This document shows, piece after piece, positions 8,462-16,198 of a stretch of 32,737 nt of DNA; the stretch's first letter is position 1; the number at the start of each line of letters is the position of its first letter. Source of the DNA: an uncultured Thiotrichales bacterium. GTDB lineage: Bacteria; Pseudomonadota; Gammaproteobacteria; CAIRSR01. Location: NCBI GenBank assembly GCA_903824965.1, contig CAIJYR010000012.1, forward strand, positions 1 through 32,737. The letters are read 5' to 3'. Both the position numbers and the translations under genes were made by a program. The notes under the pieces were generated by a model. The model was given only the letters and a program-made list of their open reading frames with translations. It did no database searches and was not told the origin of the DNA.

Positions 8462-8680
8462 CCTAGACGCTCAAAACCGATCGCGATTCTGATTCATGAT
8501 CATTCCGCTGGTGAGGAAAAGTGGATCTTGCTTGGCAAGATGTTGAATGAGATCATCGTTGTTATTGTGCATACGTTTAAAAAGAGTGATGAGATAGAGT
8601 ATGTCAGAATAATTAGTGCAAGAAATGCCACGAAAAGAGAGCGACAAACCTATCAAGAAAGGTATCAACATGAAAGATGA
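8462..8680 (+). pseudogene. BrnT-family toxin remnant lacking its N-terminus
   Basis: The frame reads IAILIHDHSAGEEKWILLG, then IIVVIVHTF, then EYVRIISARNATKRERQTYQ. This matches the C-terminal two thirds of BrnT ribonuclease toxins (EERxxxLG, VVVHT, IRIISARxATxxER). The usual first 35-40 residues, including the W-x-x-x-K-x-x-x-N-x-x-K-H-G element, are absent. The frame instead runs directly out of the kinase gene, and its only upstream start is a TTG inside that gene at 8438. A deletion probably removed the start. The following antitoxin gene appears intact and overlaps it by 11 bases. Reading this as BrnT is fairly secure; loss of activity is inferred. Confidence 0.6.
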
Positions 8681-8873
8681 ATATCATTTCACAAATGCGG
8701 AGCAGGGCAAGTTCTATCGCCCGATGGATGAGCTAGAAATGCCTATTTATCTCGATGATGAAATCAAGGCATTCTTTTGGAAGAAAATGGACAGTGGTTC
8801 GTTTTCGTTAAATGAGATTATCAAGGCACCACTCAAAAAAGACATTGAGGTTTCAAAGAAGCTTGCGCCTTAG
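8670..8873 (+). CDS. BrnA-like / CopG-type antitoxin
   Basis: This 67-aa protein contains EYHFTNAEQGKFYRPMDEL followed by MPIYLDDEIKAFFWKKM and SLNEIIKAPLKKDIE. An E-Y-x-F-x-x-A-x-x-G-K-F-Y start and a ribbon-helix-helix-like tail are typical of small antitoxins found beside BrnT toxins. The ATG at 8670 is preceded by AAAGG and sits inside the end of the BrnT-like frame, the usual coupled arrangement. With the toxin broken, this would be a surviving orphan antitoxin. The base composition is more AT-rich than neighbouring core genes, consistent with transfer. Confidence 0.6.
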   Translation: MKDEYHFTNAEQGKFYRPMDELEMPIYLDDEIKAFFWKKMDSGSFSLNEIIKAPLKKDIEVSKKLAP

Positions 8874-8921
8874 TTTCAGAACTGTTACACCGACTCTTGC
8901 ACTATGAGGGTGTCTCATTCA

Positions 8922-9359
8922 ATGGAAAATCATTATACCTGTTCTGTAATAAATGATGCCTTGCTTGCGTTAATTGTTCGCTTTGTAGGAGGCAATTACG
9001 ATATTCATTTATGCGACAATGCGTTTATACAGCAACAAATGAACGATATCCAGGCACACATCAATCAATTCCCAATAGAAGAACAAAATTACCAGGCATT
9101 GGTATGGATCGAGCGGTATGCAAAAACATATCGTGAACGCTGGGAAGGCGAGATGATTGCTAGTGAGTTGCAGCGAAAAAGATGCGAAGACTGTCCGCTT
9201 ACCAATAAGTCCGAATATGCATGCCAAATCCATCAGGCGTGGCTGGATTTGCTACAGCAGTATATTCAGGAAAGAATCAGCTCTCAGAAATATATAGAAG
9301 ACACGCTCCAGTTACTGGATGAGCATAAGCGGGTTCTGAAATTGAGAGTCGGCGCATAA
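8922..9359 (+). CDS. Hypothetical protein with CxxC...CxxH motif
   Basis: I do not recognise this 145-aa protein. It is mostly helical by eye, with no signal peptide or membrane helix. The notable feature is RCEDCPLTNKSEYACQIHQ, a C-x2-C-x9-C-x2-H pattern that could bind zinc or an Fe-S centre, flanked by long amphipathic helices. The ATG at 8922 is preferred because GAGGG lies about 10 bases upstream; the in-frame ATG at 8904 has no RBS. It follows the antitoxin gene by 48 bases and shares its AT-rich composition, so both may belong to one acquired patch. A role with the toxin-antitoxin remnant cannot be shown. Confidence 0.6.
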   Translation: MENHYTCSVINDALLALIVRFVGGNYDIHLCDNAFIQQQMNDIQAHINQFPIEEQNYQALVWIERYAKTYRERWEGEMIASELQRKRCEDCPLTNKSEYACQIHQAWLDLLQQYIQERISSQKYIEDTLQLLDEHKRVLKLRVGA

Positions 9360-9521
9360 ATACTGCATTTCCTGCATTTGGGTACTCTGCTTATATACAA
9401 TGCAATCAGTGGCGTTTATGATACTCCTCTCTTCCGACACAAATTTTATTTTTATGCTAACCGTATCCAGATAATGATGGTTTGAACGGATTGTATCCAG
9501 CAAAAACCTTTGTCGGATTTA
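9360..9521. other. Convergent AT-rich spacer, no feature recognised
   Basis: This 162-base gap separates the convergent CxxC protein and the SHOCT/DUF2061 protein genes. A terminator for both would be expected, but no strong hairpin with a T-run was seen. It belongs to the AT-rich patch that starts near 8460. Confidence 0.5.
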
Positions 9522-10670
9522 TTACTTCTGTTGGGTGTCGTTCTGTTTCTGTTCAGCACCGCTGGAAAAGTCAATGACGGGCAGTGCAGGGTTGCTCCGT
9601 GGTCCCCACGTATTCCAAGCCATCTCATGTAGGTAATACCGCGCAGGGCTGAAAACCCCCTTTGCCAACGCCAAACCACCCGCAAGGTAAATATTCCCTA
9701 GAAAGAGATAATTGATACCTGTCATCCAGATCGTCGATTGCACGGTATGGACGGCGGTTTTTGCGAGACCTAAACGCCGTACATCCACGTTGTCGTCTGG
9801 TTCGACAGTAATGGGACGCAGGATAGTAGTACGCTGTGTCCTAAACGCATCGTCTGTGATCCAACCCTGTGCGTGTAACTCGTCTAGTCTGTGCAAGCGG
9901 CTACCTATTTCGGACGGCAACAATGTTGTGACATTGGGGTTTTGCGGAAGAGGTGCTTCGTTGCTGATCTGGTTCGCGAACCCTCGTTCGATCAGGTAAC
10001 GTACACTGTCCTGCCAGCGAAGGAGGGCCTGGGTCTCAGGATTGGGCTTGGAGGTTGTGCTGGGAACGGTCGGAACGGTTGGGGCTGTTTTTGGATCGAC
10101 TGTTGTAGAGGCAGCCACACTGCCTTCTGAGGCGAATCCATACCGGACGTCGATCACCTCTTGTGCATCCGCAATCCGAAATCCGACGACACGCCACTGT
10201 TCTGGCAAGTGCCACTGGTTGCCAGTCGCGAAAGAGACTGCTGACGCCCATGTTGCGAACGTATCGGGTTGATAACCATTCGCTTGTACAAAAACACAGA
10301 AATAATGTTGATTACGGTGTTCGAGGATGTGCGCGAAGCGTCCGGGTTGTTTCTGGCAATCACGACTGATACCCCATCCAAGGCTGCTTGGAGTAAGATT
10401 GGTATGAATTGCGACAAAGCCACCCACTGCACTGGCATTTGTGCTAAAAAGGATCACGCTGTACACCGGTGCCATGGGCGTGTGTACCACCTCGCGACCC
10501 GCGACCACCCACGACCCTTCGGGCAGCGGAATCTGCTTTCCAGCAAGCGTGATCTGGTTGCGGTGGATCTGTAGGGCGATAGGATCAGCGTTGATCGGTT
10601 CAGCAAACGCGGAAACCGTCACCATACCGATGGCGAAACAACCATACAGAAATACGATGATAGGCTGCAT
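9522..10670 (-). CDS. Exported protein with SHOCT-like and C-terminal DUF2061 domains
   Basis: This 382-aa protein has an N-terminal signal peptide (residues 1-23, cleavage near AFA-EP). A beta-rich periplasmic region (about 30-180) with two to three cysteines follows, then a Pro/Thr-rich linker (about 185-210). A SHOCT-like helix pair (IGSRLHRLDELHAQGWITDDAFRTQ, starting near 255) comes next. The tail (about 300-356) matches DUF2061: TVQSTIWMTGINYLFLG, an Ala/Gly-rich second hydrophobic segment, then YYLHEMAWNTWG. DUF2061 is usually a small stand-alone membrane protein, so here it probably anchors a larger exported module. The ATG at 10670 is chosen because the open frame upstream lies antisense to greA and the signal peptide begins here. 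The gene is divergent from greA. Function unknown. Confidence 0.7.
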   Translation of the reverse strand: MQPIIVFLYGCFAIGMVTVSAFAEPINADPIALQIHRNQITLAGKQIPLPEGSWVVAGREVVHTPMAPVYSVILFSTNASAVGGFVAIHTNLTPSSLGWGISRDCQKQPGRFAHILEHRNQHYFCVFVQANGYQPDTFATWASAVSFATGNQWHLPEQWRVVGFRIADAQEVIDVRYGFASEGSVAASTTVDPKTAPTVPTVPSTTSKPNPETQALLRWQDSVRYLIERGFANQISNEAPLPQNPNVTTLLPSEIGSRLHRLDELHAQGWITDDAFRTQRTTILRPITVEPDDNVDVRRLGLAKTAVHTVQSTIWMTGINYLFLGNIYLAGGLALAKGVFSPARYYLHEMAWNTWGPRSNPALPVIDFSSGAEQKQNDTQQK

Positions 10671-10812
10671 AGTGATAGACGTTCTTGCGTGGCTTGTATC
10701 GTGACTGTAGCCTCTCTTGCTTGCAGCATCAACCGGCGTGATGGCCTTGATCTTCTCTGAACCTGAATCGGTCTCATCTGGCTTTTTCCAACCATCCAAA
10801 AAGGAGCAAATC

Positions 10813-11289
10813 ATGCAAAAGGTACCCTTAACTGCACGGGGTGCAGAAAAGTTGCGTGCAGAGTTACAGCAACTCAAGAGTGTAGCGCGACCCACCGTCA
10901 TCAAAGCGATCGCCGAGGCACGTGCCCATGGAGATCTGAAGGAAAACGCCGAATACCACGCTGCACGCGAACAACAAAGCTTCATTGAGGGCAGGATCGG
11001 TGAGATCGACGCAAAACTCGCAGCGGCCCAGATCATTGACGTCACGACAGTCAATGCCCATGGCCGTGTGGTGTTCGGGACGACGGTGGATCTGATCAAT
11101 ATCGAGACCGGCGAAGCCGTCAGCTACCAAATTGTCGGAGAAGATGAAGCAGACATCAAACAAAACCTGGTCTCGATCACCTCACCCATTGCTCGTGCCC
11201 TCATCGGTAAGCTCAAGGGGGACACCATCCTGGTTCGCGCCCCAAGTGGCAACATTGAATACGAGATCTCGGATGCTCGCTATGTATAA
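10813..11289 (+). CDS. greA: Transcription elongation factor GreA
   Basis: This 158-aa protein has exactly the usual GreA length. The N-terminal coiled coil carries the [17 protein letters not shown] signature, whose acidic tip residues reach into the RNA polymerase secondary channel to stimulate cleavage of backtracked RNA. The C-terminal FKBP-like domain follows ([16 protein letters not shown] to [14 protein letters not shown]). AAGGAG at 10801 is optimally placed before the ATG at 10813. The open frame extends upstream to 10717 but without an RBS or conserved residues. Only 30 bases separate it from the RND pump gene, so read-through is likely. In many proteobacteria greA follows carB; that context is absent here. 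Confidence 0.96.
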   Translation: MQKVPLTARGAEKLRAELQQLKSVARPTVIKAIAEARAHGDLKENAEYHAAREQQSFIEGRIGEIDAKLAAAQIIDVTTVNAHGRVVFGTTVDLINIETGEAVSYQIVGEDEADIKQNLVSITSPIARALIGKLKGDTILVRAPSGNIEYEISDARYV

Positions 11290-11319
11290 TGCCTGATATA
11301 TTGCACGAAAGAGTCTACT

Positions 11320-14300
11320 ATGCCACGGTTTTTCATCGATCGGCCTGTTTTTGCGTGGGTACTGGCCATTTTAATCACCCTGTCTGGTACCATCGCGGTT
11401 TTTAAGCTGCCGGTTTCAGCATACCCGCCCATTGCACCTCCACAGGTCAGCATTACAGTCACCTACCCTGGTGCCAGTGCTGAAGTTCTGGAAAAAACAG
11501 TCACTTCGATTATTGAGCAACAACTCACAGGAATCGACAATCTTCTGTACTTTGAGTCCAGTTCCCGATCTAATGGTAGCGCACAAATTACCCTCACGTT
11601 TGACACCACGGCTAACCCGGATATCGCGGCCGTGCAGGTACAAAACCGCGTGAGCTTGGCATCGCCCCGTTTGCCCCAGGAGGTGGTGCAAAACGGTATC
11701 GTTGTCGCCAAGATCAATCTTGATTTCTTGATGGTGATTGCTCTGCAATCTACAGATCGCAGCTTGGATACCTATGCGTTGAACAATTTGATCACTGCGC
11801 AGGTATTGGATCCTGTTCAGCGCCTGCCTGGGGTGGGTGCGGCCACCCTGTTTGGTTCGAGCTATGCCATGCGCATCTGGCTCAATCCTGATCGGCTGCG
11901 TGGGTATGGTTTGGGTGCTGCTGAGGTGCTGGCGGCGATTCGTACCCAGAATGTCCAAGTGGCGACGGGTGCCCTTGGTGCGGATCCGATATCGGCTGGC
12001 CAGGGATTTACGGCGTCGGTGAGTGCATCAAGCCGCTTTACGTCGATTGCCGAGTTTAACGACATTCTTTTGCATACGAATGCGGATGGGAGTCGGGTGT
12101 GTCTCAAGGACGTTGCCCGCATTGAACTGGGTGCGGAGTCGTATGGTCGAACGGTTCATCTCAATGGCGATCCGATTGCAGGATTTGCCGTTCAGCTTGC
12201 CACTGGTGCCAATGCGCTTCAGGTAGCTGCTGTAGTGCGTGCCAAGATGGATAAGCTTCAGCCTTATTTCCCACCAGGTGTGACCTGGATGATCCCCTAT
12301 GACAGCACACAATTCATCACCATTTCTATTGAAGATGTGGTCTATACGTTGATCATGGCGATGGTACTGGTGTTCTTGGTGATTTTACTGTTTCTGCAGA
12401 ACCTGCGTGCCACGTTGATTCCTACACTTGTCGTGCCGGTTGCGCTCATGAGTGCTTTTGCGGGCATGTACCTTGCGGGTTTTTCGATCAACGTGCTCAG
12501 TCTGTTCGGGTTGGTGTTGGCAATTGGCCTGGTGGTGGATGATGCCATCGTAGTCGTGGAAAACGTAGAGCGCATCATGACCGAGGAGGGTCTTTCGCCC
12601 AAGGAAGCGGCCCGCAAAGCGATGGATCAGATCACGGGCGCGGTCATTGCCATGACGACGGTGTTGGCGGCGGTGTTCCTGCCTATGGCGCTTGTGGGGG
12701 GGAGTGTTGGGGTCATTTACCGCCAATTTTCTCTGACCATTGCCATTTCGATGTGTGTCTCGGCGCTGATGGCATTGAGTTTTACCCCTGCGTTGTGTGC
12801 CAATCTACTGAAACCGAGTCATCACGCACCCAATAGGTTTTTACGTGGTTTCAACTATGTGTATGGTGGACTTACGCATGTGTACATGCTGCGGGTGGCT
12901 GCTGCTGTCCGTCATACACCGCGTTGGATGATTGCGTTCTTTTTGTGCATTGGGCTGGCTGTGTATTTGTTCAAGAGTCTTCCAACGAGCTTCTTGCCAG
13001 AAGAAGATCAGGGCTATGCCTACGTGATTGTACAACTCCCGCCAGGTGCCACGATGGAACGCACCAACCAGGTTTTGCGCGAGATGGAAGCAATCATCCA
13101 GAGAAATCCTGCAGTTGATCGGGTTTTGGATGTAGCTGGGTTTAGCTTTGTGGGTCAGTCAGAGAATGTTGGATTGGGTTTTATCCGCCTCAAGGAGTGG
13201 AGTCTGCGCCAGAAGCCAGAAGAGCAAATTGGCTCAGTGATTCAATGGGCCAACAGAGCACTACAAAGTATCAAAGCGGCGCGGATTTTTGTCATCAATA
13301 TGCCAACCGTTCGTGGCTTGGGACGCTTTGGCGGTTTCGATTTTCGTTTGGAGGATCGGGGTGGTCTTGGTCATGGCAAGCTGATACAAGCGTCTGGTGC
13401 GTTGTTGGGGACGGCTGCGAAGGATCCGCTGCTTTTTGGGGTACGTCCTAATATGCTTGAAGAGGCGCCAGAATTGCACCTTCATGTGGATCGTATCCAG
13501 GCTCAGTCCATGGGGATTTCGCTTTCTGAGATTGATGGTGCACTACAGTTGATGCTTGCGCCTGTCTATGCGGATGATTTCAACTACCAAGGCCGTGTAT
13601 TGAAGGTGCTGCTCCAGGCCGACAGCGGGTATCGTGCCCACCCAGAGGATCTAAGTCGCTATTATATTCCGAGTCGGAATGGTGGGCCGGATGATATGGT
13701 GCCATTGAGTAGCGTTGTGACGCCGAGTTGGGTGCTCGCTCCCCCCTCGATTGACCATTTCAATGGATACGGTACTGTGCAGATCAACGGTGGTGCTTCG
13801 CCTGGTCACAGTTCTGGGGAAGCCATGGCGGCGATGGATCGCATTGTCGCACAAGATCTGCCTAAGGGGATTGGTTATGAGTGGGCGGGCGCATCCTTTC
13901 AGGAGATTCTGTCTGGCCAAGAGGCACCCGTTTTATTTGCGCTCTCTTTGTTGGTGGTGTTCTTGGCTTTGGCGGCGCTCTATGAGAGTTGGTCTATTCC
14001 GGCGGCGGTCATGTTGGTGGTTCCGCTTGGCATGTTGGGTGCGATAGGATTCACCTGGATGCGTGGTCTGGAGAATGATGTGTATTTTAAAGTGGGAATG
14101 ATCGCGGTCATTGGACTGTCTGCGAAGAATGCCATTCTCATCATTGAGTTTGCGAACACCCTGCACCAACAAGGCAAGGGCGTCTTAGAGGCTGCGATTG
14201 AGGCTTGTCGTCTGCGATTCCGGCCTATTTTGATGACCTCGATTGCGTTCATCCTTGGGGTTTTGCCGCTTGCGATCTCGACGGGTGCGGGTGCCAACAG

Positions 14301-14424
14301 TCGTCACGCTATTGGTACGGGTGTGATGGGGGGTATGTTTGGCGCCACGCTGCTAGGTGTCTTGTTTGTGCCGGTGTTTTTTGTGGTGATCCGCCGATTG
14401 TTTCGTGGTAAACCTCGCGATTAG
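11320..14424 (+). CDS. RND (HAE1, AcrB-type) inner-membrane efflux transporter
   Basis: This 1034-aa protein has the standard HAE1 length. It begins MPRFFIDRPVFAWVLAI and has two sets of six transmembrane helices, each preceded by a large periplasmic porter/docking loop. The proton-relay aspartates are present in LVVDDAIVVVEN (D407, D408), and the helix-10 lysine is in SAKNAILIIEF. These support a functional proton/drug antiporter of the AcrB/MexB class exporting amphiphilic compounds through a tripartite complex. No membrane-fusion protein or TolC-like channel gene is adjacent, so it must borrow partners encoded elsewhere. It follows greA by 30 bases. Substrate specificity cannot be read from the sequence. 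Confidence 0.93.
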   Translation: MPRFFIDRPVFAWVLAILITLSGTIAVFKLPVSAYPPIAPPQVSITVTYPGASAEVLEKTVTSIIEQQLTGIDNLLYFESSSRSNGSAQITLTFDTTANPDIAAVQVQNRVSLASPRLPQEVVQNGIVVAKINLDFLMVIALQSTDRSLDTYALNNLITAQVLDPVQRLPGVGAATLFGSSYAMRIWLNPDRLRGYGLGAAEVLAAIRTQNVQVATGALGADPISAGQGFTASVSASSRFTSIAEFNDILLHTNADGSRVCLKDVARIELGAESYGRTVHLNGDPIAGFAVQLATGANALQVAAVVRAKMDKLQPYFPPGVTWMIPYDSTQFITISIEDVVYTLIMAMVLVFLVILLFLQNLRATLIPTLVVPVALMSAFAGMYLAGFSINVLSLFGLVLAIGLVVDDAIVVVENVERIMTEEGLSPKEAARKAMDQITGAVIAMTTVLAAVFLPMALVGGSVGVIYRQFSLTIAISMCVSALMALSFTPALCANLLKPSHHAPNRFLRGFNYVYGGLTHVYMLRVAAAVRHTPRWMIAFFLCIGLAVYLFKSLPTSFLPEEDQGYAYVIVQLPPGATMERTNQVLREMEAIIQRNPAVDRVLDVAGFSFVGQSENVGLGFIRLKEWSLRQKPEEQIGSVIQWANRALQSIKAARIFVINMPTVRGLGRFGGFDFRLEDRGGLGHGKLIQASGALLGTAAKDPLLFGVRPNMLEEAPELHLHVDRIQAQSMGISLSEIDGALQLMLAPVYADDFNYQGRVLKVLLQADSGYRAHPEDLSRYYIPSRNGGPDDMVPLSSVVTPSWVLAPPSIDHFNGYGTVQINGGASPGHSSGEAMAAMDRIVAQDLPKGIGYEWAGASFQEILSGQEAPVLFALSLLVVFLALAALYESWSIPAAVMLVVPLGMLGAIGFTWMRGLENDVYFKVGMIAVIGLSAKNAILIIEFANTLHQQGKGVLEAAIEACRLRFRPILMTSIAFILGVLPLAISTGAGANSRHAIGTGVMGGMFGATLLGVLFVPVFFVVIRRLFRGKPRD

Positions 14425-14514
14425 AATCGCTGCCTTTCGATGCCTCCCCTTGACGACGAGTCGTATAGGGGTTCTGCGATACTTTTTCATACAACACCGA
14501 TGCAGGAAAACACA

Positions 14515-15504
14515 ATGACCAAAGCACAAGAAATAGCCAACGTACAAAACGATATTGTCCTGACAGGATTGCGGCATAGAACAACCATTGTTGGCATCAC
14601 GCTGTGTGTACTTGCCATGTATGGTTCTGTTTTTGTGGTGAACCCAACCGAACGCGCCAATGTGCGTCGCTTCGGGACAGTCCAGTACCATACACCGCTC
14701 GCGTCTGGATTACACTTTAAAATACCCATGCTAGATACGGTAGATAGGTTGCAAGTCAGCTTGACGACTTTGCATGTTCCGGACTTCGATGTCATGACCG
14801 TGGACAATCAGAAAGTGACCCTGAGTATCAATTACAACTTTACCATTCCAGATAATGCAGTGAACCATATTCTCTACGAAGTGGGACGATCGGGAGATTT
14901 TGATACAGATTCAAGTGTGCTTCCTGTTGTAAAAGACAGAACCGCACGGGTTTTTGCGGGCCAAAACATGGTCACCGTCAATGCAAACAGAGAAAAGATA
15001 CAGGAAAACGTAGAGCATAGTGTTTCGGAAGCCATTAGGGAGATTTTTGGTATCCAGGCGCATAGTTTGCAAATCTCAGCGATTACCCCTTCTCCGGCGT
15101 TTATGCAATCCAACGAGTTGGCGGTAAAAGCCAAGAACGACGCAGTCGCTGCTGAAAATCAGAAACGTACTGTGCAATACCAGGCTGACCAAAGCGTCAT
15201 CAAGGCGCAAGGTGCTGCCGATGCTGCCATACAAAACGCAAGAGGACGGGCACAGTCTGTTTTGTTAGAGGCGGAAGCGAACAAGCAAAAGCTTGTTCTA
15301 GAAGGACAGGGCCAAGCCGCGAGAATTCGGGCAGAAATCGAACCGTTTGGTGCCCCAGACAAGTACATTCAATACCTGCAAGCGTTGGCCGTCACAAAGT
15401 GGAATGGCCAGCAACCACAGATTGTTGCAGGATCAGGTGGATCACTGAACGTCGTTGTCCCCATGCCTACCATGTCGAGCAGTGCCGTGACTGGGAGTAA
15501 GTGA
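14515..15504 (+). CDS. SPFH / prohibitin-family membrane protein
   Basis: This 329-aa protein has one N-terminal membrane helix (about residues 22-42), then an SPFH domain (VNPTERANVRRFGTV to about 215). A coiled-coil stretch rich in Ala, Glu, Gln and Lys (about 215-285, with AAIQNARGRAQSVLLEAEANKQ) and a Gly/Ser/Val-rich tail follow. Prohibitin and HflK/HflC-type proteins form large ring assemblies at the membrane and often modulate proteases such as FtsH. The ATG at 14515 is chosen because AGGAAAA lies 6 bases upstream; the frame is open back to 14440. It is 90 bases after the RND gene. A REP-like hairpin after the stop codon probably ends the transcript. Confidence 0.85.
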   Translation: MTKAQEIANVQNDIVLTGLRHRTTIVGITLCVLAMYGSVFVVNPTERANVRRFGTVQYHTPLASGLHFKIPMLDTVDRLQVSLTTLHVPDFDVMTVDNQKVTLSINYNFTIPDNAVNHILYEVGRSGDFDTDSSVLPVVKDRTARVFAGQNMVTVNANREKIQENVEHSVSEAIREIFGIQAHSLQISAITPSPAFMQSNELAVKAKNDAVAAENQKRTVQYQADQSVIKAQGAADAAIQNARGRAQSVLLEAEANKQKLVLEGQGQAARIRAEIEPFGAPDKYIQYLQALAVTKWNGQQPQIVAGSGGSLNVVVPMPTMSSSAVTGSK

Positions 15505-15522
15505 TCTGGTTTTCGACTTAAG

Positions 15523-15555
15523 CCCCTCCCCGAAGATTCGGAGAGGGGTTTGGGG
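15523..15555 (+). repeat. REP-like hairpin, probable bidirectional terminator
   Basis: A hairpin of CCCCTCCCCGAA paired with TTCGGAGAGGGG is followed by a TTTGGGG tail, like the end units of the BIME-like elements at 7637 and 20905. It occupies the 57-base gap between the convergent SPFH and HicB-type genes, where a terminator is expected. There is no long U-tract, so termination is inferred from position. Confidence 0.6.
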
Positions 15556-15561
15556 ATATGA

Positions 15562-15900
15562 TCATACGTGACTGCTTGTGAAGGCCGACAATGCCCGAAC
15601 AACGACTTCGTTGAGTGAAATGTTCTCTTCAATGGCCCGCAAAGTGGCTTCCCTGTGTACTTTTGGGGGTAGACGAACATTAAACGAACCCTTCAAAGGC
15701 TTCTGCGGTGGCCTATTTAGGGTGGCGCACGTCTCAATGTAATCATCGACAGCGGCACGGAACTTTGCCTCCAATTCCTCTGGAGAGGCAGCTTCGTATG
15801 TCACCACACCATTGATAAATAAAATCTCACCGCGACATACCTTTCGGGACATATCGAGTTCTGCTGTACCCTCGTATCCTTTGTATTTAAGGATGTCCAT
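15562..15900 (-). CDS. HicB-family antitoxin without adjacent HicA
   Basis: This 112-aa protein has a HicB-type partial RNase H-like fold at the N-terminus (DILKYKGYEGTAELD, then YEAASPEELEAKFRAAVDDYIETCATLNRPPQKP). A short ribbon-helix-helix DNA-binding tail follows (FNVRLPPKVHREATLRAIEENISLNEVVVRAL). Such proteins normally neutralise HicA mRNA interferase and repress their own operon. Here neither upstream nor downstream DNA encodes a recognisable HicA. AAGGG 6 bases before the ATG supports the start. Its upstream DNA holds a small palindrome (CTGCGCTTTCGCAG near 15936-15949) that could be its operator, then a palindromic repeat element. Solitary HicB proteins can act as regulators. Confidence 0.8.
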   Translation of the reverse strand: MDILKYKGYEGTAELDMSRKVCRGEILFINGVVTYEAASPEELEAKFRAAVDDYIETCATLNRPPQKPLKGSFNVRLPPKVHREATLRAIEENISLNEVVVRALSAFTSSHV

Positions 15901-15990
15901 CTTTACCCTTTAAGTAAGCCTGCGGCACTGAACTGCGAAAGCGCAGGTACGTATCCTGATTGTGAACGCAAGCCATTGCAGGTACGATAT

Positions 15991-16136
15991 TTTGACTTTG
16001 TACTAACAAAAGAAAGGGGCTGGTTTTGACTTGCCTTTTTACGATTATATGATCAAGATACAGTCAAAATACAGTCAAAATACAGTCAAAATACAGTCAA
16101 AACCAGCCCCCTCTTTCTTTTTAGTACAAAATCAAA
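15991..16136. repeat. MITE-like palindromic element with about 42-bp inverted ends
   Basis: The left arm, about 15991-16033, contains TTTGTACTAACAAAAGAAA then GGGGCTGGTTTTGACT. The right arm, about 16092-16136, is its inverse with small indels (AGTCAAAACCAGCCCC, TTTCTTTT, TAGTACAAAA). The arms flank a core of about 58 bp that carries the 11-bp tandem repeat. No open reading frame lies inside. The motif AGTCAAAACCAG also occurs at about 7798 inside the BIME-like copy 1. It resembles a non-autonomous transposable element or a large cruciform upstream of the nonulosonate synthase gene. No clear target duplication was seen. Confidence 0.65.
16058..16101 (+). repeat. Four perfect tandem copies of an 11-bp unit
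   Basis: The unit ATACAGTCAAA is repeated four times without mismatch at 16058, 16069, 16080 and 16091. The 11-base period is close to one turn of B-DNA, so all copies face the same side of the helix, like iterons or multiple operator sites. It lies 98 bases before the start of the nonulosonate synthase fusion. Replication slippage within the palindromic element is an equally good explanation. Confidence 0.8.
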
Positions 16137-16198
16137 AGCATTGGATGGCCTTGGATACCTGAGCCGTTACACGCCAACACGAACAGACGAGAAGAAGC

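Noticed and set aside
10671-11099. N-terminal extension of the SHOCT/DUF2061 protein on the minus strand
   Set aside because: It is antisense to the well-supported greA gene, and a signal peptide begins at 10670, so the longer frame is an artefact.
16058-16101. 11-bp tandem repeats considered as a CRISPR array
   Set aside because: There are no spacers between units and no cas genes nearby.
15901-16140. Search for hicA upstream of hicB
   Set aside because: No frame reads like HicA; the DNA is a palindromic repeat and leader sequence.
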